Below are positions 7,506 to 13,987 of a stretch of DNA of 16,327 bases, piece by piece. Origin of the DNA: Burkholderiaceae bacterium. GTDB taxonomy: Bacteria > Pseudomonadota > Gammaproteobacteria > Burkholderiales > Burkholderiaceae. The notes under the pieces are model-generated. The model did not search any database. It was given only the letters and a program-made list of their open reading frames with translations, and had not been told where the DNA came from. Position numbers and translations under genes: made by a program. Location: positions 1 through 16,327 of the forward strand of contig JASLEM010000029.1 of NCBI GenBank assembly GCA_030151165.1. The letters run 5' to 3'. Numbering within the stretch: the first letter of the stretch is position 1; each line of letters opens with the position of its first letter.

Positions 7506-7535
7506 CCGCGAGGCGAAAGAGTGTCTGCCTCGCGG
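7506..7535 (+). other. Perfect 9-bp inverted repeat between lysR and the SDR gene
   Basis: CCGCGAGGC (7506-7514) and GCCTCGCGG (7527-7535) pair perfectly across a 12-nt loop, 25 bp after the lysR stop. No T-run follows on either strand, so it is not a standard terminator. It could be a transcript-end hairpin or an operator for the SDR promoter region immediately downstream (weak TTCGCT at 7542 and TAGACT at 7565, 17 bp apart). Confidence 0.45.
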
Positions 7536-7635
7536 CGGGGATTCGCTAAAGCGCCCGGTGTCCATAGACTGATTCACATCGGCGCGACACCGTCGCCGAC
7601 CTCGCCAATCCAGTCCGGAACACCCAGGAATCCGC

Positions 7636-8346
7636 ATGTCCACCCATCAGAAAGTCGCCGTCGTCACCGGTGCATCGCAAGGCATCGGCGCGGCGCTCGT
7701 CAAGGCGTATCGCGACCGCAACTATCTCGTCGTCGCCAACTCGCGCTCGATCAAGCCGTCGTCGGACGACGGCGTGCTCGCGGTCGCGGGCGACATCGGC
7801 GACCGCGATGTCGCGCGTCGCGTGATCGCGCAAGGCGTCGAGCGCTTCGGCCGCATCGACACGCTGGTCAACAACGCCGGCATCTTCATCGCGAAGCCGT
7901 TCACGAGCTACACCGCCGACGACTACGCGGCCTTCATCGGCACCAATCTCGCCGGCTTCTTCAACGTCTCGCAATTCGCGATCGCGGACATGGAGAAGCG
8001 CGACTGCGGGCATGTCGTCAGCATCACGACGAGCCTGGTCGACCACGCCAATTCGAAGGTGCCGTCGGTGCTGGCGTCGCTGACGAAAGGCGGGATCAAC
8101 TCGGCGACGAAGTCGCTGGCGATCGAATACGCGAAGCGCGGCATCCGCGTCAACGCGGTCTCGCCCGGCATCATCAAGACGCCGATGCACGCGCCCGAGA
8201 AGCATGCCACGCTCGCCGGCATGCATCCGGTCGGCCGCATGGGCGAAGCGGCGGACGTCGTCGGCGCGGTGATGTTCCTCGAAACCGCCGGCTTCGTGAC
8301 AGGCGAGATCCTGCACGTCGACGGCGGCCAGAGCGCCGGCCGCTGA
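7636..8346 (+). CDS. SDR-family protein lacking the catalytic Tyr
   Basis: A 236-residue classical-type short-chain dehydrogenase/reductase fold. The NAD(P)-binding motif TGASQGIG (11-18) is intact, as are NNAG near residue 80, the NLAGFFNVSQ helix, the RGIRVNAVSPG motif and the C-terminal FVTGEILHVDGGQ. The active site is unusual: the YxxxK pair reads AxxxK (Ala147, Lys151 in VLASLTKGG), and the position 13 before is Leu134 with Ser133 and Thr132 next to it. I believe this non-canonical active site recurs in a subgroup of proteobacterial SDRs, so it is unlikely to be decay. The protein may use another residue, have a narrow reaction, or be a cofactor-binding regulator. AGGA stands 7 nt before the ATG. 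It is the first gene of a probable operon with the flavoprotein 37 bp downstream and the hydrolase after it. Confidence 0.88.
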   Translation: MSTHQKVAVVTGASQGIGAALVKAYRDRNYLVVANSRSIKPSSDDGVLAVAGDIGDRDVARRVIAQGVERFGRIDTLVNNAGIFIAKPFTSYTADDYAAFIGTNLAGFFNVSQFAIADMEKRDCGHVVSITTSLVDHANSKVPSVLASLTKGGINSATKSLAIEYAKRGIRVNAVSPGIIKTPMHAPEKHATLAGMHPVGRMGEAADVVGAVMFLETAGFVTGEILHVDGGQSAGR

Positions 8347-8383
8347 GCGCCGGGCCCTCGACATCGCGACGACGGAGGTCCGC

Positions 8384-9466
8384 ATGAACCCCAGCGACTC
8401 GGCGCAGGCGTTGACGCGCCTGCTCGGCATCCGCCTGCCGATCATCCAGGCGCCGATGGCGGGCACGTCGTCCGCCGCGATGGCCGCCGCCGTGACCCGC
8501 GCGGGCGGGCTCGGCTCGATCGGCGTCGGAGCGCTCGACGCCACGGGCGCCGCGACGATGATCGCCGACGTCCGCGCCCGCCTCGGCGAGCCGGTCGGCC
8601 CGTTCAACGTCAACGTGTTCTGCCACCGGCCCGCGCTGGCCGACCCGGCGCGCGAGGCGGCGTGGATCGAGCGCCTGGCGCCCGAGTTCGCGCGCGCGGG
8701 CGCGGCGCCGCCCGTGCGCCTGCGCGAGATCTACAGGAGCTTCGTGGTGGACGACGACATGCTGCGCGTGCTGCTGCAGGCGCGCCCCGCCGTCGTGAGC
8801 TTCCATTTCGGGTTGCCGCCGCAGGCCGCGATCGACGCGCTGCGCCGCGCGGGCATCGTGCTGCTGGCGACCGCGACGAACCTTGGCGAGGCGCGCGCCA
8901 TCGCCGACGCGGGGGTCGACGCGATCGTCGCGCAGGGCGTCGAGGCCGGCGGCCACCGCGGCGTGTTCGATCCCGACGCCGCGGACGACGGCCTCGGCAC
9001 GCTCGCGCTCACGCGCCTGCTCGTGCGGCAGTCCGGTCGGCCCGTGATCGCGGCGGGCGGCATCATGGACGGCACCGGCATCGCCGCGGCGTTGAAGCTC
9101 GGCGCGGGCGCCGCGCAGCTCGGGACGGCGTTCGTCGCGAGCGACGAGTCGCTGGCCGATCCGACGCACCGCGCGCTGCTCGCCGGGCCGGCGGGCGAAC
9201 ACACCGTGATGACGCGCGCGATCTCCGGCCGCCCCGCGCGCGTGCTCGCGAACCGCTTCGCCGCGCTCGGCGCCGGCGTGCCCGACGCCGCGGTGCCCGC
9301 ATACCCCATCGCGTATGACGCGGGCAAGGCGCTGAACGCCGCGGCGAAGGCGGCGGGCGAGCCGGGCTTCGGCGCGCACTGGGCCGGGCAGGGCGCGCCG
9401 CTCGCGCGCGCGATGCCGGCGGCGGCGCTCGTCGCCACGCTCGCGCGCGAGCTCGACGAGGCCTGA
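8384..9466 (+). CDS. Nitronate monooxygenase-like FMN protein (NMO/2-nitropropane dioxygenase family)
   Basis: A 360-residue TIM-barrel flavoprotein of the NMO family, which oxidises alkyl nitronates (for example propionate 3-nitronate) with O2 and FMN. Family motifs occur in order: LPIIQAPMAGTSS (19-31), AGGLGSIGVG, FNVNVFCH, VVSFHFGLP, then AQGVEAGGHRG with the catalytic His191, and the phosphate-binding AAGGIMDGTGIAAALKLGAGAAQLGTAF. The late segment MTRAISGRPARVLANRF is also typical. Length matches the family. GGAGG at 8374-8378 lies 5 nt before the ATG, and the gap to the SDR stop is 37 bp, so translation from a shared mRNA is likely. Genome annotation often uses this name for proteins of unknown substrate; enoyl-reductase-like relatives share the fold, so the exact substrate is uncertain. 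Confidence 0.9.
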   Translation: MNPSDSAQALTRLLGIRLPIIQAPMAGTSSAAMAAAVTRAGGLGSIGVGALDATGAATMIADVRARLGEPVGPFNVNVFCHRPALADPAREAAWIERLAPEFARAGAAPPVRLREIYRSFVVDDDMLRVLLQARPAVVSFHFGLPPQAAIDALRRAGIVLLATATNLGEARAIADAGVDAIVAQGVEAGGHRGVFDPDAADDGLGTLALTRLLVRQSGRPVIAAGGIMDGTGIAAALKLGAGAAQLGTAFVASDESLADPTHRALLAGPAGEHTVMTRAISGRPARVLANRFAALGAGVPDAAVPAYPIAYDAGKALNAAAKAAGEPGFGAHWAGQGAPLARAMPAAALVATLARELDEA

Positions 9467-9523
9467 AACACGCGGGCATCGTTCATGCCGCATGCTGGGC
9501 CATCCGTCATCCTGGAGGCCGTC

Positions 9524-10549
9524 ATGCGTCGATCCCTGTCCGTCGCGTTGCTCGCGAGCGCGCTCTTCAGCGGCGTCGCGTCGGCGCAGGCCCCGGCGCC
9601 GCCGCCCGCCTACGGCCCCGAACTGCAGGGCTTCGCCTATCCGTATCCGCTGCGGCACTTCGCGTTCACGTCGCAGGGGCAGGCACTGCAGATGGCGTAC
9701 ATGGACGTCCCCGCCCAAGGCCAGCCGAACGGGCGGACGGCGGTGCTGATGCACGGCAAGAACTTCTGCGGCGCGACCTGGGAGCACCAGATCGCGTCGC
9801 TGGCGGCGGCGGGCTACCGCGTGGTCGTGCCCGACCAGGTCGGCTTCTGCGCGTCGACCAAGCCGCCGCGCTACCAGTATTCGTTCCAGCAGCTCGCCGC
9901 GAACACCGACGCCTTGCTGAAGTCGCTCGGCGTGCGGCGCGCGGTGCTGGTCGCGCATTCGACCGGCGGCATGATCGCGGTGCGATACGCCCTGATGGTT
10001 CCGGCGTCCGTCGACACGCTCGTGCTCGTCAACCCGGTCGGGCTCGAGGACTGGAAGGCGGTGGGCGTGCCCGCGCGCAGCGTCGACGACTGGTACGCGC
10101 GCGAGCTGAAGCAGTCGGCCGACGCCATCCGCCAGTACGAGCTGAAGACCTATTACGTGAACCGGTGGAAGCCCGAGTACGAGCGCTGGGTCGACATGCT
10201 CGCCGGCCTGAACGCGGGGCCCGGGCACGAGATCGTCGCGTGGAACTCGGCGTTGATCTACGACATGCTGATGACGCAGCCGGTCGTCTACGAATTCCCG
10301 CTGCTGAAGGTGCCGACCGTGCTGATGATCGGCACCGCCGACATCACCGCCATCGGCAGCGACATCGCGCCGCCCGAGGTCAAGGCGCGCCTCGGCCACT
10401 ACGATGTGCTGGGCAAGGAGGCCGCGGCCGCGATCCCGCACGCGCGGCTGATCGAGTTCCCCGGCCTCGGCCACACGCCGCAGATCCAGGAGCCGGAGGA
10501 GTTCGACCGCCGGCTGGTCGAGGCGCTCGCCGCGACCGCGCTGCCCTGA
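9524..10549 (+). CDS. Exported alpha/beta-fold hydrolase
   Basis: A 341-residue secreted serine hydrolase. The signal peptide MRRSLSVALLASALFSGVASA is followed by a likely cut after Ala21. The alpha/beta-hydrolase elements are the oxyanion-hole segment LMHGKNFCGATW (75-86), nucleophile elbow AHSTGG (Ser146), acid Asp273 in MIGTADITA and catalytic His317 in GLGHTPQIQ. The elbow reads Ala-His-Ser-Thr-Gly rather than Gly-x-Ser-x-Gly. Start: ATG 9524 has GGAGG at 9514-9518; ATG 9485, 13 codons upstream, would bury the signal peptide and lacks a ribosome-binding site. It is 57 bp after the flavoprotein gene on the same strand and probably last in that operon. It faces the beta-lactamase gene, with 21 bp between the stops and no clear terminator. 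Substrate unknown; ester, lactone or epoxide hydrolysis are all possible. Confidence 0.88.
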   Translation: MRRSLSVALLASALFSGVASAQAPAPPPAYGPELQGFAYPYPLRHFAFTSQGQALQMAYMDVPAQGQPNGRTAVLMHGKNFCGATWEHQIASLAAAGYRVVVPDQVGFCASTKPPRYQYSFQQLAANTDALLKSLGVRRAVLVAHSTGGMIAVRYALMVPASVDTLVLVNPVGLEDWKAVGVPARSVDDWYARELKQSADAIRQYELKTYYVNRWKPEYERWVDMLAGLNAGPGHEIVAWNSALIYDMLMTQPVVYEFPLLKVPTVLMIGTADITAIGSDIAPPEVKARLGHYDVLGKEAAAAIPHARLIEFPGLGHTPQIQEPEEFDRRLVEALAATALP

Positions 10550-10570
10550 GGAACTGGAGGCCGGGCCGCC

Positions 10571-11482
10571 TCACTGCGCCTTCGTGATCGGGCCCGACGC
10601 GTGCACCTGCGCGACGACGACGCGCGCGACCTGCGCCAGCGTGGCGTCGCGATGCGGGCCGTCCGCGTCGCAATCGGCGAGGAAGGCCGAGACGACCAGC
10701 GGCGCGCGCTGCGGCGGCCACAGGATCGCGACGTCGTTGGAGACGTTGCCGTGCTTCGCGCCGCCCCACGTGCCCGTCTTGTCGGCGCCGCGCCAGTCCG
10801 GCGGGATGCCGCCGCGCAGGCGCTGCAGGCCGGTCTGCGTCGCCGTCAGCCACGCCACGAGTTGCGCGCGACCGGCGTCCGGCAGGCCGTCGCCGAGCAC
10901 GGCGCGGCGCAGCGCGGCGGCCATCGCGCGCGGCGTCGTCGTGTCGCGCAGGTCGCCCGCTTTGACGACGTTAAGCGCGGGCTCGATGCGGTCGAGGCGC
11001 GTCACCTGGTCGCCGAGCCGCCGCGCCTCGCGCGTGACCGCGGCCGGGCCGCCGACGGCCGCGAGCAGCAGGTTGGCGGCGGTGTTGTCGCTCAGCGTGA
11101 CCGCGGCCTCGCACAGTTCGGCGACGCTCATGCCGTCGCCGCCGACGTGCTTCTCTGCCGTCGGGGCGTACTCGAGCAGCGCGTCGCGCCCGAACACGAT
11201 GCGGCGATCGAGCCGCTCCTGGCCGTCCGCCACCCGCTGCAGCACGGCCGACGCGAGCAGCCACTTGAAGGTGCTGCACATCGCGAAGCGCTCGTCGAGG
11301 CGGTGGCCGGTGGTCAGGCCGGTGGCGGTGTCGAGCACCGCGACGCCCAGCCGGCCTTGCGAGCTCTTCTCGATCGCGCGCCAGCTGTCGGGCACCGGCC
11401 CCAGGATTTTCTGGCCGATGGCGCGATCGAGCGCGAAGCCGAGCGCGAGCGCCAGGCCGGTGTTGAAGTGTCGTCGTTGCAT
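10571..11482 (-). CDS. Class A beta-lactamase with Tat-type signal
   Basis: A 303-residue periplasmic serine beta-lactamase. Motifs: CSTFK (Cys69, nucleophile Ser70, Lys73), the 105-region LLEYAPTAEKH, SDN (131-133), the omega-loop EPALN with general base Glu167, and KTG (235-237). The N-terminus MQRRHFNTGLALALG carries a twin-arginine pair before the hydrophobic stretch, consistent with Tat export as known for several class A enzymes. After KTGT the sequence runs WGGAKHGNVSND, about four residues longer than the usual loop before ND. Cys69 recalls KPC/SME-type carbapenemases, but their partner Cys238 is Trp here, so that disulfide is not possible. Start: ATG at 11482 follows AGGGAAG; an upstream ATG (11539) is rejected because it would precede the predicted promoter. 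Regulated by the divergent AmpR-like gene. Spectrum of hydrolysis cannot be read from sequence. Confidence 0.95.
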   Translation of the reverse strand: MQRRHFNTGLALALGFALDRAIGQKILGPVPDSWRAIEKSSQGRLGVAVLDTATGLTTGHRLDERFAMCSTFKWLLASAVLQRVADGQERLDRRIVFGRDALLEYAPTAEKHVGGDGMSVAELCEAAVTLSDNTAANLLLAAVGGPAAVTREARRLGDQVTRLDRIEPALNVVKAGDLRDTTTPRAMAAALRRAVLGDGLPDAGRAQLVAWLTATQTGLQRLRGGIPPDWRGADKTGTWGGAKHGNVSNDVAILWPPQRAPLVVSAFLADCDADGPHRDATLAQVARVVVAQVHASGPITKAQ

Positions 11483-11517
11483 CGTTCTTCCCTGTGCGTC
11501 CGTCTCGATGGGGATGG

Positions 11518-11546
11518 ACGATAACGACGCCGCCTTCATCGCTCAA
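11518..11546 (-). promoter_or_regulatory. Beta-lactamase promoter
   Basis: On the minus strand TTGAGC (11541-11546, 4 of 6) and TATCGT (11518-11523, 4 of 6) are separated by exactly 17 bp. Transcription would begin near 11511, leaving a leader of about 28 nt that contains the AGGGAAG ribosome-binding site. The two partial matches fit a weak promoter that needs the divergent activator. Confidence 0.55.
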
Positions 11547-11567
11547 ACGCTGAATTCGTGGGCGTGA

Positions 11568-11584
11568 CCACAGATAATCTGGGG
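11568..11584. promoter_or_regulatory. Palindrome, probable AmpR-type LysR binding site
   Basis: CCaCAGATaATCTGgGG has a perfect 5+5 core (CAGAT-A-ATCTG, 11571-11581) and two further pairs. A T-N11-A match (T11565, A11577) overlaps it. Its centre is about 65 bp upstream of the predicted beta-lactamase start, the usual place for a LysR recognition site at an activated promoter. It also covers the -10 and start region of the regulator gene, which would give autorepression. Confidence 0.5.
11573..11578 (+). promoter_or_regulatory. -10 element for a leaderless ampR-like mRNA
   Basis: GATAAT (5 of 6 to TATAAT) with exactly 7 nt between it and the ATG at 11586. The predicted start coincides with the start codon, and CTGGGGC between them is not an effective Shine-Dalgarno at that distance. 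No clear -35 is seen. Confidence 0.45.
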
Positions 11585-11585
11585 C

Positions 11586-12458
11586 ATGCAGCTTCCCCTG
11601 AACGCCTTGCGCGCCTTCGAGGCCTCGGCGCGCCACCTCAGCTTCACGCGCGCGGCGATGGAGTTGCACGTCACGCAGAACGCCGTCAGCGCGCAGGTGA
11701 AGAACCTCGAGGAGCGCCTGGGTGTGCCGCTGTTCCGCCGCCTGCCGCGCGGCCTCGCGCTGACCGACGAGGGCACCGCGCTGCTGCCCGCGCTGAGCGA
11801 CAGCTTCGAGCGCATGCGCGGCGTGCTGGAGCAGCTCGAGGGCGGCCTGAAGGTCGAGGTGCTGACGGTGGCCTGCGTCGGCACGTTCGCGGTCGGCTGG
11901 CTGCTGCCGCGGCTGGCGGCGTTCCAGCGCGACCAGCCGTCGATCGACCTGCGCCTGCTGACCAACAACAACCGCGTCGACCTCGCCGCCGAGGGCCTCG
12001 ACTACGCGATCCGCTTCGGCGACGGCGCCTGGCACGGCACCGCTGCCGAGCCGTTGCTCGCGGCGCCGCTGTCGCCGGTCTGCTGCCCCGAGATCGCGCG
12101 CCGCCTGCATGCGCCGGCCGACCTCGCGCGCGAGACGCTGCTGCGCTCGTACCGCGCCGACGAATGGACGCGCTGGTTCAGCGCGGCCGATCTGCCCGCG
12201 CCGCTGCCGCGCGGCACGATCTTCGATTCGTCGATCGCGATGGCCGCCGCCGCGGAGCGCGGCGCGGGCGTCGCGCTGCTGCCGGTCTCGATGTTCGGCG
12301 ACGCCTTGCGCACCGAACGCCTGATGCAGCCGTTCGCGCTCGACGTGCTGCTCGGCCGCTACTGGCTCACGCGCCTGCAGTCGCGCCCGGTGAGCCCGGC
12401 GATGCGGACGTTCCGCGACTGGCTCGTGCAGGGCGCGAACGACGACGCGGCGGCCTGA
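11586..12458 (+). CDS. AmpR/GcvA-like LysR regulator of the beta-lactamase
   Basis: A 290-residue LysR-type regulator of the GcvA/AmpR branch. The N-terminal helix-turn-helix reads LPLNALRAFEASARHLSFTRAAMELHVTQNAVSAQVKNLEE, followed by VPLFRRLPRGLALTDEG. The effector domain starts with VLTVACVGTFAVGWLLPRLAAFQ (about 94-116), the segment typical of AmpR/PenR-type activators, and contains the LDYAIRFGDGAWHG and GVALLPVSMF stretches. It is divergent from the class A beta-lactamase with 103 bp between start codons, the classic ampR-bla arrangement; AmpR proteins activate the lactamase in response to muropeptides and repress themselves. That this protein senses muropeptides is inference, since GcvA-like paralogues with other effectors look similar. 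It has no ribosome-binding site but a GATAAT 7 nt upstream of the ATG. Confidence 0.9.
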   Translation: MQLPLNALRAFEASARHLSFTRAAMELHVTQNAVSAQVKNLEERLGVPLFRRLPRGLALTDEGTALLPALSDSFERMRGVLEQLEGGLKVEVLTVACVGTFAVGWLLPRLAAFQRDQPSIDLRLLTNNNRVDLAAEGLDYAIRFGDGAWHGTAAEPLLAAPLSPVCCPEIARRLHAPADLARETLLRSYRADEWTRWFSAADLPAPLPRGTIFDSSIAMAAAAERGAGVALLPVSMFGDALRTERLMQPFALDVLLGRYWLTRLQSRPVSPAMRTFRDWLVQGANDDAAA

Positions 12459-12481
12459 GCGCCCTCGTCGCGCCGGCTTCC

Positions 12482-12487
12482 TATACT
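12482..12487 (+). promoter_or_regulatory. -10 element upstream of the SnoaL-like gene
   Basis: TATACT (5 of 6 to TATAAT) would start transcription near 12494, about 20 nt before the ATG, leaving room for the GGAG ribosome-binding site at 12503-12506. No recognisable -35 lies 16-18 bp upstream. Confidence 0.35.
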
Positions 12488-12513
12488 CGCGCATCGAATC
12501 CCGGAGAGTCCCG

Positions 12514-12942
12514 ATGAGCTTCGCCCTGGAAGTCGTGATGCAGGCGCTCGGCGCCTACCGGTCCGCGGTGCATGCGAAGGACGTCGACGCCCTCGCCGCG
12601 CTCTACGCCGACGACGTGCGCGTGTTCGACATGTGGGGCGAGTGGCAGTACGACGGCCTCGACGCCTGGCGCGGCATGGCGTCGGGCTGGTTCGGCTCGC
12701 TGGGCGACGAGCGCGTGGTCGTCGACTTCGCCGACGTGCGCGCCTTCGGCAACGCCGGGCTGGTGGTCGGCCACGCCTTCGCCACCTACGCCGCGGTCGA
12801 CGCGCAGGGCGCGACGCTGCGCTCGCTCGTCAACCGCTTCAGCGTGACGCTGCGGCGCGACGCCGATGCGTGGAAGATCGTCCACGAACACAGCTCGTCG
12901 CCGCTCGACTTCGCGACGGCCAAGGCCATCCTGCAGCGCTGA
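12514..12942 (+). CDS. SnoaL-like / NTF2-fold protein of unknown function
   Basis: A 142-residue soluble protein with the pattern of the SnoaL/NTF2-like superfamily (cone-shaped alpha+beta barrel): a first helix VVMQALGAYRSAVHAKDVDALAALYADDVRVFD, Trp-rich WGEWQYDG and a helix with RGMASGWFGSL, then beta strands ending in FSVTLRRDADAWKIVHEHSSSPLDF, the usual closing strands of the ketosteroid-isomerase-like/DUF4440 group. Members include isomerases, cyclases and small-molecule binders; no specific reaction can be assigned. The ATG follows GGAGAG at good spacing. It has its own -10 and is flanked by the AmpR-like gene (55 bp upstream) and the FecR-domain gene (79 bp downstream, with its own promoter), so it is probably a single-gene unit. 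Confidence 0.85.
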   Translation: MSFALEVVMQALGAYRSAVHAKDVDALAALYADDVRVFDMWGEWQYDGLDAWRGMASGWFGSLGDERVVVDFADVRAFGNAGLVVGHAFATYAAVDAQGATLRSLVNRFSVTLRRDADAWKIVHEHSSSPLDFATAKAILQR

Positions 12943-13008
12943 GTTCGCGCGCCGGTCGAATGCGGGGGGCGTGGTGCTTCCACGGTCGCGCACGGCCGGG
13001 TCGACGGC

Positions 13009-13014
13009 GATAAT
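13009..13014 (+). promoter_or_regulatory. -10 element for a leaderless FecR-domain mRNA
   Basis: GATAAT (5 of 6 to TATAAT), identical to the hexamer before the gene at 11586 and at the same 7-nt distance from the ATG (13022). No Shine-Dalgarno sequence precedes the ATG and no clear -35 is visible. It may drive the whole FecR-sensor-kinase cluster. Confidence 0.45.
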
Positions 13015-13021
13015 GGCGCGC

Positions 13022-13915
13022 ATGTCCCGCCTGGTCCGTCCGCTGCGCCGCCTCCTGCTGTCCTTGTCGTCCTGCGTCCTGCTCGCGGCCGGCGGCGCGG
13101 CGCACGCCACCGCGCCGCGCATCGCGCTGGTGACGGTGCTGGACGGCGAAGCGCAGGTGCTGCGCGACGACGGCAAGTTCACCGTCGCCGAAGGCATCCC
13201 GCTGCAGGCCGGCGACATCCTCGTGACCGGCCCGCAGACGCGACTGCTGCGCATCGAATACCCCGACGGGCACGCCGTCGCCTTCGGCCCCGACACGCAG
13301 GCGCTGCTCGAGCCGCATCTGGCCGGCGACGCCGCGAACGCGTCCGTCTACCTGCTCGCGGGCTGGGCGAAGCTGAACGTGCCGAAGGGGCAGGCCGTGT
13401 TGGCCGGGCCGCCGGTGGAGGTCGCGAGCAGCGGCGGGGCGGCGGTGGTGTCGTGGACGGCAGCGGGCGGCACGGCGATGGTCTTCGCCGAGTCCGGCGC
13501 GCTGCAGCTGCAATCGCGCGGCGCGGCCGGCGCGCCGCCGGTGCTCGCGACCGGCCAGATGCTCGCGCTCGGCGGCGCCGGCGGCAAGCCCGAGCTGTCG
13601 TCGCGCCCGACCCCGGCCTTCGTGCAATCCATGCCACGCGCCTTCATGGACTCGCTGCCCGCGCGCGCGGCGGCGTTCCAGGGCAAGGACATCGAACCCA
13701 AGCCGGCGGGCCCGCTCGCCTACGCGGACGCCCAGCCCTGGCTCGACGCCGAGCCCGCGCTGCGCAAGGCCTTCGTCAGGCGCTGGCACGCGAAGGCGCA
13801 CGACGCCGACTTCCGCCGCGGCCTCGTCGCCGGGCTGAAGGCGCATCCCGAGTGGGAGCCGGTGCTGTATCCGCCGGTGCCCAAGGCCAGGTCCAGCGCG
13901 GCGGCGACGCACTGA
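13022..13915 (+). CDS. Periplasmic FecR-domain protein
   Basis: A 297-residue exported protein. The signal peptide has a basic start (MSRLVRPLRR), a hydrophobic core and a likely cut after AHA (residue 29). A FecR-type beta-rich domain covers about residues 34-135: VTVLDGEAQVLRDDGKF, the LQAGDILVTGPQTRLLRIEYPDG core, then LLAGWAKLNVPKG. A second beta-rich part follows (about 140-185: VEVASSGGAAVVSWTAAGGTAMVFAESG). The tail (about 230-285) is mainly helical with DAEPALRKAFVRRWHAKAHDADFRRG. It lacks the transmembrane anchor of true FecR and no TonB receptor or FecI sigma gene is near, so iron-citrate-type signalling is unlikely; a periplasmic partner or carbohydrate/peptidoglycan-binding role is a guess. 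ATG 13013 (3 codons earlier) is an alternative start but overlaps the -10. The haem-sensor gene follows 72 bp downstream. Confidence 0.82.
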   Translation: MSRLVRPLRRLLLSLSSCVLLAAGGAAHATAPRIALVTVLDGEAQVLRDDGKFTVAEGIPLQAGDILVTGPQTRLLRIEYPDGHAVAFGPDTQALLEPHLAGDAANASVYLLAGWAKLNVPKGQAVLAGPPVEVASSGGAAVVSWTAAGGTAMVFAESGALQLQSRGAAGAPPVLATGQMLALGGAGGKPELSSRPTPAFVQSMPRAFMDSLPARAAAFQGKDIEPKPAGPLAYADAQPWLDAEPALRKAFVRRWHAKAHDADFRRGLVAGLKAHPEWEPVLYPPVPKARSSAAATH

Positions 13916-13987
13916 GCGCGGATCGTCGCGTTCGAGCCCACCGGTTTTCCCGATACCCCACCCCCCATCGAGCAGCGAGCCCGCCCC

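Noticed and set aside
8174..10474. Long minus-strand open frame (about 766 codons) opposite the flavoprotein and hydrolase genes
   Set aside because: Arg-rich shadow of the codon bias; the plus-strand genes have catalytic motifs and ribosome-binding sites.
10601..11524. Plus-strand open frames opposite the beta-lactamase
   Set aside because: Low-complexity shadows; the minus-strand protein has every class A motif.
13022..13915. FecI/FecR/FecA iron-signalling system
   Set aside because: The FecR-domain protein is exported with a cleavable signal, lacks a membrane anchor, and neither a sigma factor nor a TonB receptor gene is adjacent.
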